Part shown: positions 40,241-48,287 of the stretch, one piece after another
How positions within the stretch are numbered: position 1 is the first letter of the stretch
Layout: each line of letters starts with the position of its first letter
Assembly: GCA_017415765.1 (NCBI GenBank)
Contig: JAFQED010000054.1
Span: 1-53,703 of the forward strand
Source: Desulfovibrio sp.
GTDB taxonomy: Bacteria; Desulfobacterota; Desulfovibrionia; Desulfovibrionales; Desulfovibrionaceae
Length of the DNA: 53,703 nt
Reading direction: 5' to 3'
Notes under the pieces: generated by a model
What the model was told of the DNA's origin: nothing
Seen by the model: the letters and a program-made list of their open reading frames with translations, nothing else
The model's database searches: none
Translations under genes and position numbers: made by a program

Positions 40241-40263
40241 TTTAAAGATATAGTGATTCTTGT

Positions 40264-43200
40264 TTATAATGCTAGTTCTAATTTTTTTATCATCTTATTT
40301 ATCGGTGCAAGCCGTTCATCTATTTTGTCTTGAACTTCTTGAGGGAATAATACAATATCTGTCCATCCGAAAAAATTCTCCCCGAACTCTATCGTATCAT
40401 CCCATTTACTTACCACATTATATAAGCTAGCAAGAATTGCTCCGCTGACTGATAAATCACCAAGATCATCAAATGCAAATGCATCAACGGCTATAGAACT
40501 AGCATTATATATAACAGAACCTATAAATCCATACTTTTCTTTTATTTGTAAATCTTTATCAATGCTGTCACATGCTTCTCCTGAAAGATATTGCGCTCCT
40601 ATACTATAGGCAATTGACAGTTTATAAATCTCAAGCATTTTTATAGTATTTTCTATGCTGTAGTTTTGTTGTGAATTATATAATGTAATAAACTCATTAT
40701 AAGCTTGCTTTGACTTTTCAAAATATGTATTTGCCATTACTGCAGAAAAAATACCTGCATTTGTTGAATAATCTAAAGTATTGTCAATAATAATTTTTGC
40801 AGCACCAATTGCCCCGCTAAAAGGATCCGATGTTATTAGTTCAATAGCAGACCCTAGAAAAGTAGCCACACCATTTTTGAAGCGTTCTGCATGAAGATAT
40901 GTTGTATTTATATCTGAAAAGCTATCATTGAGACTAATAAGTGCAGGTCCAGTGTGTTCTATTATAAAACCACCCAATGCATTGTGAATATTGATAACAG
41001 CATCTTCTGATAGTATTGTATTTGTATTTAATAAATTATCAGAATTTATGTCTGGGTATGATCTGATCATATTTATATTATTATTCTTATCAAGGTAAAT
41101 TGTATCATAAGCATCTGCATATATTTTATTGCTAATGATATTAAATTTGTCTCTATTGGTGCTGGATGTAGCCCCTATAGAGCCTCCCCCTATACCAGAA
41201 GCATCCCCCGCAGGTGGAACCGGAATTTCAGGAGCGACTGTAGTAAAAATTTTGAGTTTTGGATAAGATTTTCCCTCATCAATAGTCCATGTATTTGTAA
41301 AATCCCACCCTGTATAATTTGATGCTTGCATCATTTGACTTGTTGTTCGGGCAAGAGCACCACCTACGCTATAGTTTGAGTTTGCTGCATACTTGTCAAA
41401 GAAGCAATTCTCAAAACCTCTTACTGCAATACCTTTGTCAACACAAAATCCAGCTTCATTGGTTCTTGATGGGACACGCCCAACACTATATGAATTGACA
41501 ATCCGCGGAGCGCTAGTGCCATCTACTAATGCCGTAAAACTTCCTAAGTACTCTGAGTCAGAATATAATTTTGTTATATCAACATCTGCAAAGCAATTAA
41601 CAATTGAATTTGTCCAGGCACTATCATTGCTGTTACCACCATATACCCTGCCAACAAATCCACCAGAGTATCTATGTGCTGTAAGGTTCCCGGTTACATA
41701 ACAATTTTTTATTTCTGCTGTATATGCACATCCCACCAATCCACCGGCTTGTGAATATCCGACAAAAGATACATTATTCAAGCCCAGATTGCTGATGCGA
41801 GCCCCGCTCCGCGTTATGCCAAACAGCCCTACATGGTCTTCCGTGGGTCTGTTTATCGTAAGATTATTTATAACATGGCCTAAACCATTGAATACACCAG
41901 CAAAATATACGCCTCTGCCCGAGACGATCCTGTCAAAATATCCCCCCAAGGGACAAAATCCCTTTCCATCATTCCAATTTTTTGTATCAGTGGCATCTAT
42001 ATCTGAGCCAAGTGCATAATATCCATTTAACTTCCACTCATCTGTAGATTTATCAATAGCAGATTTATTTATATCCTGAAGCTGTTCTATGGTGTTGATA
42101 ACAGTATATTTCTTTCCATCCATGACCAGGGTTGGATTTTCCCCGGACAAGGTAATTTTTGCCCGAAAATTTATATCTCCATTTTTCGCGTTCAGCCATA
42201 ATCCAGCGTTATCATGGGTAGCTGTGATTGTTTTATTTATATCTATATTCTTATAGGCATTTAAGGTAAGTGTTGCCGCAGATGTCCAAATAATATCATC
42301 ATTTACATATACGCTGCCGCCATCACTGGTAAAAACCATATTGTTCTCTGCAAGCAATGTAGAAATAACATCACCGGTGACATTGCCGCCGCTTTCCGCT
42401 ATGACAAAATCCACCGGGTCAAGCAGCCATTCCCCAAACAGGCCCTTGGGCGCAAGAGTACTCACCCGCGCAGTATCGCCAATCTTCAGGCTTTTGCCGG
42501 AGGTTTCCACCTGCCCGCCGTTGCCGCCCTCGCTGCCACCCTTGGCGGTAACTGTTCCGTCAAAGGTCGTTGTTTCGTCACTCCACACAACGACCTGACC
42601 GCCGTCCCCCTTTACTTTGGCATCGGCATGGATGACAGCCCGTTTTTCCACATTGGTTGTCCGGGCATTACGTTCCGGCCCCTTGCCAAGGGCATTGCCG
42701 CCCACAAGTACTGTGCCGCCGCCGCTATTGCCGGAGGCGTCAATTTTAGCACCATCCTTCAGGGCTATATCCCTGCCCGTCAGCGTCACCTTACCGCCTT
42801 TCTTCCCGCCAGTAGCTGTAATGGAGCCGGAGGAGCTTACTTTACCGTCCGTGTCCATACGCACGCTGCCAGCATCGGCAACGGCAGATGACACATCCAG
42901 CATACCAGTGTTGCTGATGTCCACCCCGGAACCCTGGCCCTTAAAGGTAATCATGCCGCCCGCAATTTCTGCAGAAGCAGCGGAAACCTCCCCACTGTTG
43001 ACCACAGAACCCACAATGCCATCCAGCTGCGCGGCAGTCAGCACCACCACGCCGCCTTCGGCCTTGATGGAGCCGTTGTTGGCAACACTGGCAAGGGGTT
43101 TGCCATCGGCCCCGTGCAGGCTGTTGACGGCCTTCTCATCCAGCGTAAAGGTAATCAGGTCATCCCCGTGCATATCCAGCGACCATGCGGCATCAGCCGA

Positions 43201-43773
43201 AGCCAGGGCTACCTTGCCAAGTTTGGCCGCAATCAGACCTTCATTACGCACAGAAGGGGCCACGAGTGCAGCAAGGCCGCTTTCCCTGACCGTGATCTCG
43301 CCCTGATTGATGACTTGGGCACCAGCAAGCCCTGGCTTGTCAAAGACCATCTTGCCGTTCATAAAATTGCTGTTGCTGATGTCCCGGCTTGTGGCCACAA
43401 AGCCATTGGTATCGATCCGCGCCCCCTTGTGGATGACCACACCAGCAGGATTGACCAGATAGATATTGCCATTGGATTGCAGTAACCCTTCAATCTGGCT
43501 GGCACCACCACCGCCCACCACGCGGTGCAGGGCTGCGGAACTTGAGGAAGGCATATTGTGCCGGACGGCTTCATGTTTGGCGATGTCAAAAGAGTGCCAG
43601 TTGATGACTGCCCGGTCGCTACTCTGATTGATGGTGGTATTTGCGCCGGACTGTTGGATGCTGGCACTGCCCCCCACCACCTTGCCACCCTGTGGAGCTG
43701 CCCAAACTATGGAAGGAGCAAAAATCAGGCTAAGGCAAAGACTCAACACAAGGGATTCTCTGATGCTGTTCAT
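40264..43773 (-). CDS. Two-partner secretion exoprotein (TpsA), filamentous-haemagglutinin-like adhesin
   Basis: A 1169-residue secreted beta-helix protein. Signal peptide to about residue 26 (APSIVWA); TPS domain (27-250) with QSSDRAVINWHSFDI, a conserved NPAG (108-111) and GARID; then beta-helix repeats and WLLDPVDFVI (about 450). A GLUG-repeat region follows (about 610-770; GVFNGLGHVINNLTI, GGLVGCAYTAEIKNCYVTG, GGFVGRVYGG). The last 380 residues are not beta-helical and unrecognised, with alternating hydrophobic helices. Base composition changes sharply: DNA for about residues 1-465 is GC-rich like the genome, the rest is strikingly AT-rich, suggesting a mosaic. tpsB lies upstream by 48 bp on the same strand, and TpsB exports TpsA. 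No immunity-like gene follows, so a contact-toxin role is unsupported. Confidence 0.9.
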   Translation of the reverse strand: MNSIRESLVLSLCLSLIFAPSIVWAAPQGGKVVGGSASIQQSGANTTINQSSDRAVINWHSFDIAKHEAVRHNMPSSSSAALHRVVGGGGASQIEGLLQSNGNIYLVNPAGVVIHKGARIDTNGFVATSRDISNSNFMNGKMVFDKPGLAGAQVINQGEITVRESGLAALVAPSVRNEGLIAAKLGKVALASADAAWSLDMHGDDLITFTLDEKAVNSLHGADGKPLASVANNGSIKAEGGVVVLTAAQLDGIVGSVVNSGEVSAASAEIAGGMITFKGQGSGVDISNTGMLDVSSAVADAGSVRMDTDGKVSSSGSITATGGKKGGKVTLTGRDIALKDGAKIDASGNSGGGTVLVGGNALGKGPERNARTTNVEKRAVIHADAKVKGDGGQVVVWSDETTTFDGTVTAKGGSEGGNGGQVETSGKSLKIGDTARVSTLAPKGLFGEWLLDPVDFVIAESGGNVTGDVISTLLAENNMVFTSDGGSVYVNDDIIWTSAATLTLNAYKNIDINKTITATHDNAGLWLNAKNGDINFRAKITLSGENPTLVMDGKKYTVINTIEQLQDINKSAIDKSTDEWKLNGYYALGSDIDATDTKNWNDGKGFCPLGGYFDRIVSGRGVYFAGVFNGLGHVINNLTINRPTEDHVGLFGITRSGARISNLGLNNVSFVGYSQAGGLVGCAYTAEIKNCYVTGNLTAHRYSGGFVGRVYGGNSNDSAWTNSIVNCFADVDITKLYSDSEYLGSFTALVDGTSAPRIVNSYSVGRVPSRTNEAGFCVDKGIAVRGFENCFFDKYAANSNYSVGGALARTTSQMMQASNYTGWDFTNTWTIDEGKSYPKLKIFTTVAPEIPVPPAGDASGIGGGSIGATSSTNRDKFNIISNKIYADAYDTIYLDKNNNINMIRSYPDINSDNLLNTNTILSEDAVINIHNALGGFIIEHTGPALISLNDSFSDINTTYLHAERFKNGVATFLGSAIELITSDPFSGAIGAAKIIIDNTLDYSTNAGIFSAVMANTYFEKSKQAYNEFITLYNSQQNYSIENTIKMLEIYKLSIAYSIGAQYLSGEACDSIDKDLQIKEKYGFIGSVIYNASSIAVDAFAFDDLGDLSVSGAILASLYNVVSKWDDTIEFGENFFGWTDIVLFPQEVQDKIDERLAPINKMIKKLELAL

Positions 43774-43821
43774 ACTGCAACTCTCTTGTAACAGAGGTTC
43801 TATGCTCTACCCGGCAAGGGG

Positions 43822-45525
43822 CTAAAAAAACACGCCAAACTGCACGACAAAGCGGGGGCTGTCCCCAGCGTTATCACCAGCCCGTTCCAGGGGCTGGCCG
43901 ACAAAAGCCGTTATGTTAAAATCGGGGAAGCGTTCATCGCCCAGATGCCCCCACAGGCGGACACCACCGCCCACAGACGAGGCATCCTGCGTATCAGGCA
44001 CTCCCCATACACTTCTGCTTGTCCAGACGGTTCCCCAGTCCACAAAGGCAAACAGTTGCACTGCCGCCTTATCTGTCAGGTAATGCGTCCAACGTGGTTC
44101 AAGAGTGGCGGCAAAACCGTTGTCACCTTCGATGATACCGGGTTCATAACCGCGCCCGAAACGTGAGCCGCCCAGAAAAAATTTGTTGTACGAGGCCAGG
44201 GACTTGTCCGCAAACTGTGCTTCTGCTGCCGTGAACAGACTGAATTTATGCGGCAGTTGCTGATCACGCGAAGCATAGATGCCAAACTTCCAGAATTCGG
44301 CAGGAGCCAGAGAGTTGGAGGCAGTAAAATCCTTGTCCGTAGCGTCAAAAACCTTCAGGCCTCGTGACAGGGTGGGAATAACTTGCGTTACCCCGCCCAG
44401 ACTGTCGGAAAAGTCAAAATTTGCATGGGTGCTCAGCGTTCGCAGCCTGTCCTTGGTGAACCGTTCAGCAAAAATATAGGAATCACTGTTCCTGTGCTCG
44501 TAGTTCAGCCCCAAACTCAAATTTATATCGCGGCTTCGGATGACCGGGTAGGAGGCCCCCAGATTAAAGGTATTGCTTTTGGTCGTATAGTCAAAAAGCC
44601 GGGCAAATTCCGTATCCATTTCCGGGCTGTCACTGTAGGCGTAGGAGGCACTGAAACTCAGGCCATTCCACATCTGGTAGCTTTGGGAGATTTGCAACGA
44701 CCAGTATTCCTGATGCTGGTTGGCCTGTGAATAGTTGAGTGTTGTTCTGGCACCAATTACCGGGAGTGTGTTGAGCCCCAGACTGGCAGAAGCGATGCCG
44801 GGGCCGGAAGCCTCTGTGCCGGTATTGCCCCAACCAAGGCTGGCATCCGCAAAATCGCCCTGCACATCCAGCACAAGAATGGATGCCCCTGCTGCCGTAC
44901 CCTTTTGAAAGCGGGAGGCTACCTCTATGCCCGGCACATCCTGCATCAGGAGCATACAGCGTTCAAAAAGGCCGTGCCGGAGCGGCTTTTTGCCCACAAG
45001 CCGCTTTTCCATCGGAGCAAAATAGTTTTTGAAGCGTTCAAGGATGCGGCTGTCACCCGTGTACTGGATGGATTCAATAAAACCCTCCACCACCAGCAAA
45101 CGAATGCTCGCCCCTGCCTGTTCCACCTGCTGCTCAGGAATGATGACGCGGGAAAGCAGGTATCCGGCATCCCGATATTTTTTGGTCAGCTCCGCTGTGA
45201 TGGCATAAAGCTGTGCCAGACTGATACGCTGACCAAACTGGTTGTTGTAAGGGGCCAGCAGTTCTTCTTCCGAAAATGCTGTCGCGCCGACAATGTGGAG
45301 CGAGCGAAGGGTAAATTGCGCTGCCGCTCCTGCACCAGTAGGTGCGCCGTCCTCACTAATACGGATTTTGGGTTGGGAGCGAGGTGCAGGCAGACTTTGG
45401 TCGCGCTGCCTGTCCAGAATATCCAAGGTGCTGGCAGCAAAAGCAAAGCCTTGCGGAAAAATCACAACTACCGTAAATATAAGGAGAATATAAATCAGAA
45501 AGCCTGATCCTGCTAATACTCTCAT
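43822..45525 (-). CDS. Two-partner secretion outer-membrane transporter (TpsB, ShlB/FhaC family)
   Basis: A 567-residue Omp85-superfamily barrel that secretes its TpsA partner. Signal peptide (1-30, ending FAFAAS); POTRA domains (about 70-215; FTLRSLHIVGATAFSEEEL, RDAGYLLSRVIIPEQQV); then a 16-strand barrel. The conserved loop-6 tip motif (V/F)RGY appears as RFGRGYEPG (about residue 453). It ends in VVQFGVFF with the terminal aromatic expected of barrel proteins. It is transcribed first in tpsB-tpsA, so partner order is the normal one. The start at ATG 45525 precedes a plausible signal peptide. The 757-bp spacer upstream should hold its promoter. Confidence 0.93.
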   Translation of the reverse strand: MRVLAGSGFLIYILLIFTVVVIFPQGFAFAASTLDILDRQRDQSLPAPRSQPKIRISEDGAPTGAGAAAQFTLRSLHIVGATAFSEEELLAPYNNQFGQRISLAQLYAITAELTKKYRDAGYLLSRVIIPEQQVEQAGASIRLLVVEGFIESIQYTGDSRILERFKNYFAPMEKRLVGKKPLRHGLFERCMLLMQDVPGIEVASRFQKGTAAGASILVLDVQGDFADASLGWGNTGTEASGPGIASASLGLNTLPVIGARTTLNYSQANQHQEYWSLQISQSYQMWNGLSFSASYAYSDSPEMDTEFARLFDYTTKSNTFNLGASYPVIRSRDINLSLGLNYEHRNSDSYIFAERFTKDRLRTLSTHANFDFSDSLGGVTQVIPTLSRGLKVFDATDKDFTASNSLAPAEFWKFGIYASRDQQLPHKFSLFTAAEAQFADKSLASYNKFFLGGSRFGRGYEPGIIEGDNGFAATLEPRWTHYLTDKAAVQLFAFVDWGTVWTSRSVWGVPDTQDASSVGGGVRLWGHLGDERFPDFNITAFVGQPLERAGDNAGDSPRFVVQFGVFF

Positions 45526-45570
45526 ATCTGACTCACAACGATGCAGAACGGGCTATTCTGCGGATCACAA

Positions 45571-45746
45571 CATCGACAGACGTACATTCAATAAGTCTTT
45601 GTTTTTCAATAACCCCAAAGGCTATATTTTGACAATATGTCGCCACAAAAATTTCTTATTTCTTCCTCTCAAAATAAAACTACAAACAATTCAAGCTAGT
45701 TATCGTTGTGTAGTCCCCTGTTTCACTGACAGTACGTCTGTCGATG
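45571..45746. repeat. 176-bp segment bounded by a 15-bp perfect inverted repeat
   Basis: CATCGACAGACGTAC (45571-45585) recurs in reverse complement at 45732-45746. The 146 bp between are AT-rich without a reading frame of interest. It could be a small mobile element relic (MITE-like), or paired operators upstream of tpsB, 46 bp away. No target-site duplication is evident. Confidence 0.55.
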
Positions 45747-45993
45747 ACATTCTGTCATTTCAACATGTTAGCAACACATTATCACTGCCTTGAAAATTCC
45801 GTAAAGCGGGGAGATATGGCGGCTATCTCTCTGGCTGGGAATCTCCGATAGTACAGTCAGTAACAGTATCGGCAAGCTCCCTGTTGTCCCTGTATTTCTT
45901 GTTGAAAAAAGATTTTGTTTCTACTGTGAGTCGCAGCACTTGCCGCCGCATAGCATGCGAGGGAATTTAGTGGCAGCGTCTGCAGTAAGCAGT

Positions 45994-46209
45994 CAGGGCA
46001 ATCGCATGAAATCAAAGGGCAGGAGTAGCTGCCAGAACGGAGAGCAGGAAGTTGTCATCCCAGCCTGTCTCGGGTCAGGCAGTTCTGCAGAAAAGTCCAT
46101 AGCCGCAATTGATGTGTGTGCTTCCATTGGCTCCCTCCGCGAGAAGGGAATACCCTATTTTAGAAAATATCTAAATTTTTAATGCCTCCTCTTTCATGTG
46201 ATTGCCCTG
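45994..46209. repeat. 216-bp segment bounded by a 17-bp inverted repeat (16 of 17)
   Basis: CAGGGCAATCGCATGAA (45994-46010) returns inverted at 46193-46209 with one difference. A third copy stands at 53564-53580. The segment between shows no gene. It is suggestive of a short non-autonomous element, but no flanking duplication is seen. Confidence 0.5.
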
Positions 46210-46282
46210 GCCCTGCCGGCAGGGGTAATTGCCTGCAAGCACGTTTCATGGCATCTTGCACACAGCCCTGTTGTGAGGTCGT

Positions 46283-47347
46283 GTGCGCGTGAACATATCC
46301 CCCCAGCTTCATCCCCCCACCCTGTCTGAGGATGGCATCCTTGCCTGCATAGGCCGCCATTTTCCGCTGGCCCATCCCTCGCTTTTGCTGGGGCGCGGTG
46401 ACGACTGTACCATCCTCAAGGCCGGGCAGCCCCTCTGCATGAGCAGCGACCTCTTTCTGGAGGACATCCACTTTCGCCGGGCCTATTTCAGCCCGGCCGA
46501 CACGGGCTACAAGGCTCTGGCCGTCAATGTCAGCGATATTGCGGCCTGCGGCGGGCGGCCCCTGGCCTTCTGCCTTGGTCTCGGCCTGCCCGACTGGGCA
46601 GATATGCCCTGGCTGGAAGATTTTTTTGGCGGTATGGCCAGCCTGGCCCGACGCTATCGCCTTGCCCTGGCCGGTGGTGACCTGGCCCGCAGCCCACACC
46701 TGCATATAAGCATCACCATTTGGGGGGAATGCCCGGATACGGGTACGTTTCTGGTGCGCGGTGGCAGTATGCCCGGTGATACCATCTTTGTGGTGGGCAC
46801 GTTGGGGCTGGCCCGTGTGGGGCTGCACGAGCTGGAGGCGCACGGGCCTGATGCGGCCACGCTCTGGCCCTTTGCCTGTGCTGCCCATCTGCGCCCCGAA
46901 CCACAGGTGGAGGCGGGTATGCTACTGGGCCGCGCGGCCCGCAATGCCCGGCCCCCGGCCCTGATGGATATATCTGACGGGCTGATCCGCGACCTGCCGC
47001 GTCTGCTTGGCCAAAACGGGGAGCTGGCCGCACCGGCAGCCATAGGGCAGCGTTTGGGGGCCAGCCTTGTGCTGCCGCACCACCTGCTCCACCCGGAAGT
47101 CATCCGCCATGCCCTGACCCAGGATCTGGATCCGGTGCAGGAGGCCCTGCGCGGTGGGGAGGACTACGCTCTGCTGGGCTCCTGTGCGCCGGATATGCTG
47201 CCTGTGCTGCATGCGGCCATCCCCGCCCTGTACAGTATCGGCACGGTCACGGATGACGGCGTACTGTCCTGCAACAATGCGCCCCTGACAGGCCTGTGTG
47301 GTTTTGACCATTTTGCAACGGAGGAAAACGGTGCTGACAACAGCTGA
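46283..47347 (+). CDS. thiL: Thiamine-monophosphate kinase
   Basis: Phosphorylates thiamine monophosphate to the cofactor thiamine diphosphate. The 354-residue AIR-synthase-fold protein has the family start LSEDGILACI, GRGDDCTIL (metal and ATP site), SSDLFLEDIHFR, ALAVNVSDIAACGG, GGDLARSP and the late ISDGLIRDL. It starts with GTG at 46283 (GAGG close upstream); a second GTG two codons later is possible. It overlaps the following aldolase gene by 17 bases. The upstream spacer carries the inverted repeats but no recognisable TPP riboswitch. Confidence 0.93.
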   Translation: MRVNISPQLHPPTLSEDGILACIGRHFPLAHPSLLLGRGDDCTILKAGQPLCMSSDLFLEDIHFRRAYFSPADTGYKALAVNVSDIAACGGRPLAFCLGLGLPDWADMPWLEDFFGGMASLARRYRLALAGGDLARSPHLHISITIWGECPDTGTFLVRGGSMPGDTIFVVGTLGLARVGLHELEAHGPDAATLWPFACAAHLRPEPQVEAGMLLGRAARNARPPALMDISDGLIRDLPRLLGQNGELAAPAAIGQRLGASLVLPHHLLHPEVIRHALTQDLDPVQEALRGGEDYALLGSCAPDMLPVLHAAIPALYSIGTVTDDGVLSCNNAPLTGLCGFDHFATEENGADNS

Positions 47348-47981
47348 CGCTCTTGCCATCCATCAAGGCCCGCTCTTTGCGGCCAGTGCCGGAGAGCTGG
47401 CCCGTGTCTGCCGGGAGGCATGGCAACAGCATCTGGTCTCTGGCTGCAACAGCAATGCCAGTTGCCGTTTGCCTGCGCCACACGCAGGGCTGTTGTGCGT
47501 TACTGCCAGCGGCTCGGCCAAGGGCCGCCTTACTCCTGCCCACTGCTGTCTGGTGGAGGCTGACAGCGGCTGCCATCTGGCCGGTGCCAAACCGTCCAGC
47601 GAGCTGGGGCTGCACCTTGCCCTCTATGCTGCTCTGCCACACTGCGCGGCGGTGCTGCATACCCATCCCCGTCACCTGCTGGCCCTGAGCCTCACACTGT
47701 GCGAAGAGGCGGATTTTTTGCGCCTGCCCTTGTTTGAGGCGGACGTCTGGCGCGCCAAACTGGCCTTTGTCCCGGCCCTGCCTCCCGGCGGGCAGGAGCT
47801 GGCCCAGGCGTGTGCCACGGCTGCCCTGAGTTTGCCAGGCACTGATGCGGGTGCTGTCTGGCTGGCCGGGCACGGCCTGTGCTGCTTTGGGCCAGATGTG
47901 GATACGGCCCTCTGCATGAGCGAGGAGTTGGAACACTTGGCGGCAGTGCAGCTTTTGGCTGCGGGGGCAAAGTCCCACTGA
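47331..47981 (+). CDS. Class II aldolase/adducin-domain protein
   Basis: A 216-residue zinc enzyme of the FucA/AraD/MtnB superfamily. Metal-ligand His are visible in VLHTHPRHLLAL and in LAGHGL near the end, and the phosphate-binding Ser/Gly start (SGCNSNASCRL; TASGSAKG) is in place. Members act as sugar-phosphate aldolases, epimerases or methylthioribulose-phosphate dehydratase; the substrate cannot be told. GGAGG lies six bases before a GTG start at 47331, inside the end of thiL. Translational coupling to thiL suggests joint expression, although no pathway link is known to me. A dispersed repeat follows the stop directly. Confidence 0.85.
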   Translation: MLTTADALAIHQGPLFAASAGELARVCREAWQQHLVSGCNSNASCRLPAPHAGLLCVTASGSAKGRLTPAHCCLVEADSGCHLAGAKPSSELGLHLALYAALPHCAAVLHTHPRHLLALSLTLCEEADFLRLPLFEADVWRAKLAFVPALPPGGQELAQACATAALSLPGTDAGAVWLAGHGLCCFGPDVDTALCMSEELEHLAAVQLLAAGAKSH

Positions 47982-48016
47982 TAGAGCGAAATGCCATTGA
48001 AAATGGTAGTCGCTCT
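47982..48016 (+). repeat. Dispersed repeat, copy B, full palindromic form
   Basis: The first 25 bases are identical to 15746-15770. Here the outer arm AGAGCGA (47983) is answered by TCGCTCT (48010-48016), enclosing the inner stem CCATT-GAA-AATGG, so the whole unit is a REP-like palindrome. It begins directly after the aldolase stop, in the spacer to the convergent slyX. Confidence 0.7.
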
Positions 48017-48056
48017 GGTATCTGCACTGCTTTCGGCTGTATTATCCCCAAACAGC

Positions 48057-48287
48057 TCAATAGCGTTCGGGCATAAAGTGGGGTGGCAGGCTGTTTTCCG
48101 GCTTGTTGGATTCGTCCAGCCTGTCTCGCAGAAGGCGCAGCAGGTTTACGGCATCGGCAAGCTGGGCTTCCAGCCTGTCCAACTGTGCCTGCTGGGAGAC
48201 AAGGGCCGCATCCAGCTCTCTGAGGCGTTCTTCCTGAAAGAACTGACCTTCCTCAAGTCGGGCCAGACGCTCTTCAATATCCCGCAC
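48057..48287 (-). CDS. slyX: SlyX family protein
   Basis: A 76-residue coiled-coil protein: IEERLARLEEGQFFQEERL, then further heptads to LLRDRLDE and the family-typical tail SLPPHF. The function of SlyX is unknown. The frame is open 27 codons further upstream, inside ygiQ. The GTG at 48287 has AGGAGG upstream and gives the usual SlyX length, so I choose it. It overlaps the ygiQ stop by 14 bases; the two are presumably cotranscribed. Confidence 0.8.
   Translation of the reverse strand: MRDIEERLARLEEGQFFQEERLRELDAALVSQQAQLDRLEAQLADAVNLLRLLRDRLDESNKPENSLPPHFMPERY

Larger units (their letters stand above)
45526..46282. other. 757-bp non-coding spacer between tpsB and thiL
   Basis: No convincing gene on either strand. 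The left half is AT-rich. It contains a 15-bp inverted-repeat pair (45571-45746), a 17-bp inverted-repeat pair with one mismatch (45994-46209) and the palindrome CCCTGCCGGCAGGG near 46211. The promoters of tpsBA (minus) and thiL (plus) must lie here. I found no TPP-riboswitch core. Confidence 0.6.

Noticed and set aside
40264-41500. TpsA C-terminus as a contact-dependent inhibition toxin
   Set aside because: There is no VENN-like boundary motif and no small immunity gene downstream on the same strand.
45940-46182. 80-codon plus-strand frame upstream of thiL
   Set aside because: Ser/Gly-rich with no domain or ribosome site, and it runs across a repeat arm.
46180-46282. Possible TPP riboswitch before thiL
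   Set aside because: The CTGAGA and ACCTGATCTGG-type core elements are absent; only the palindrome CCCTGCCGGCAGGG is present.
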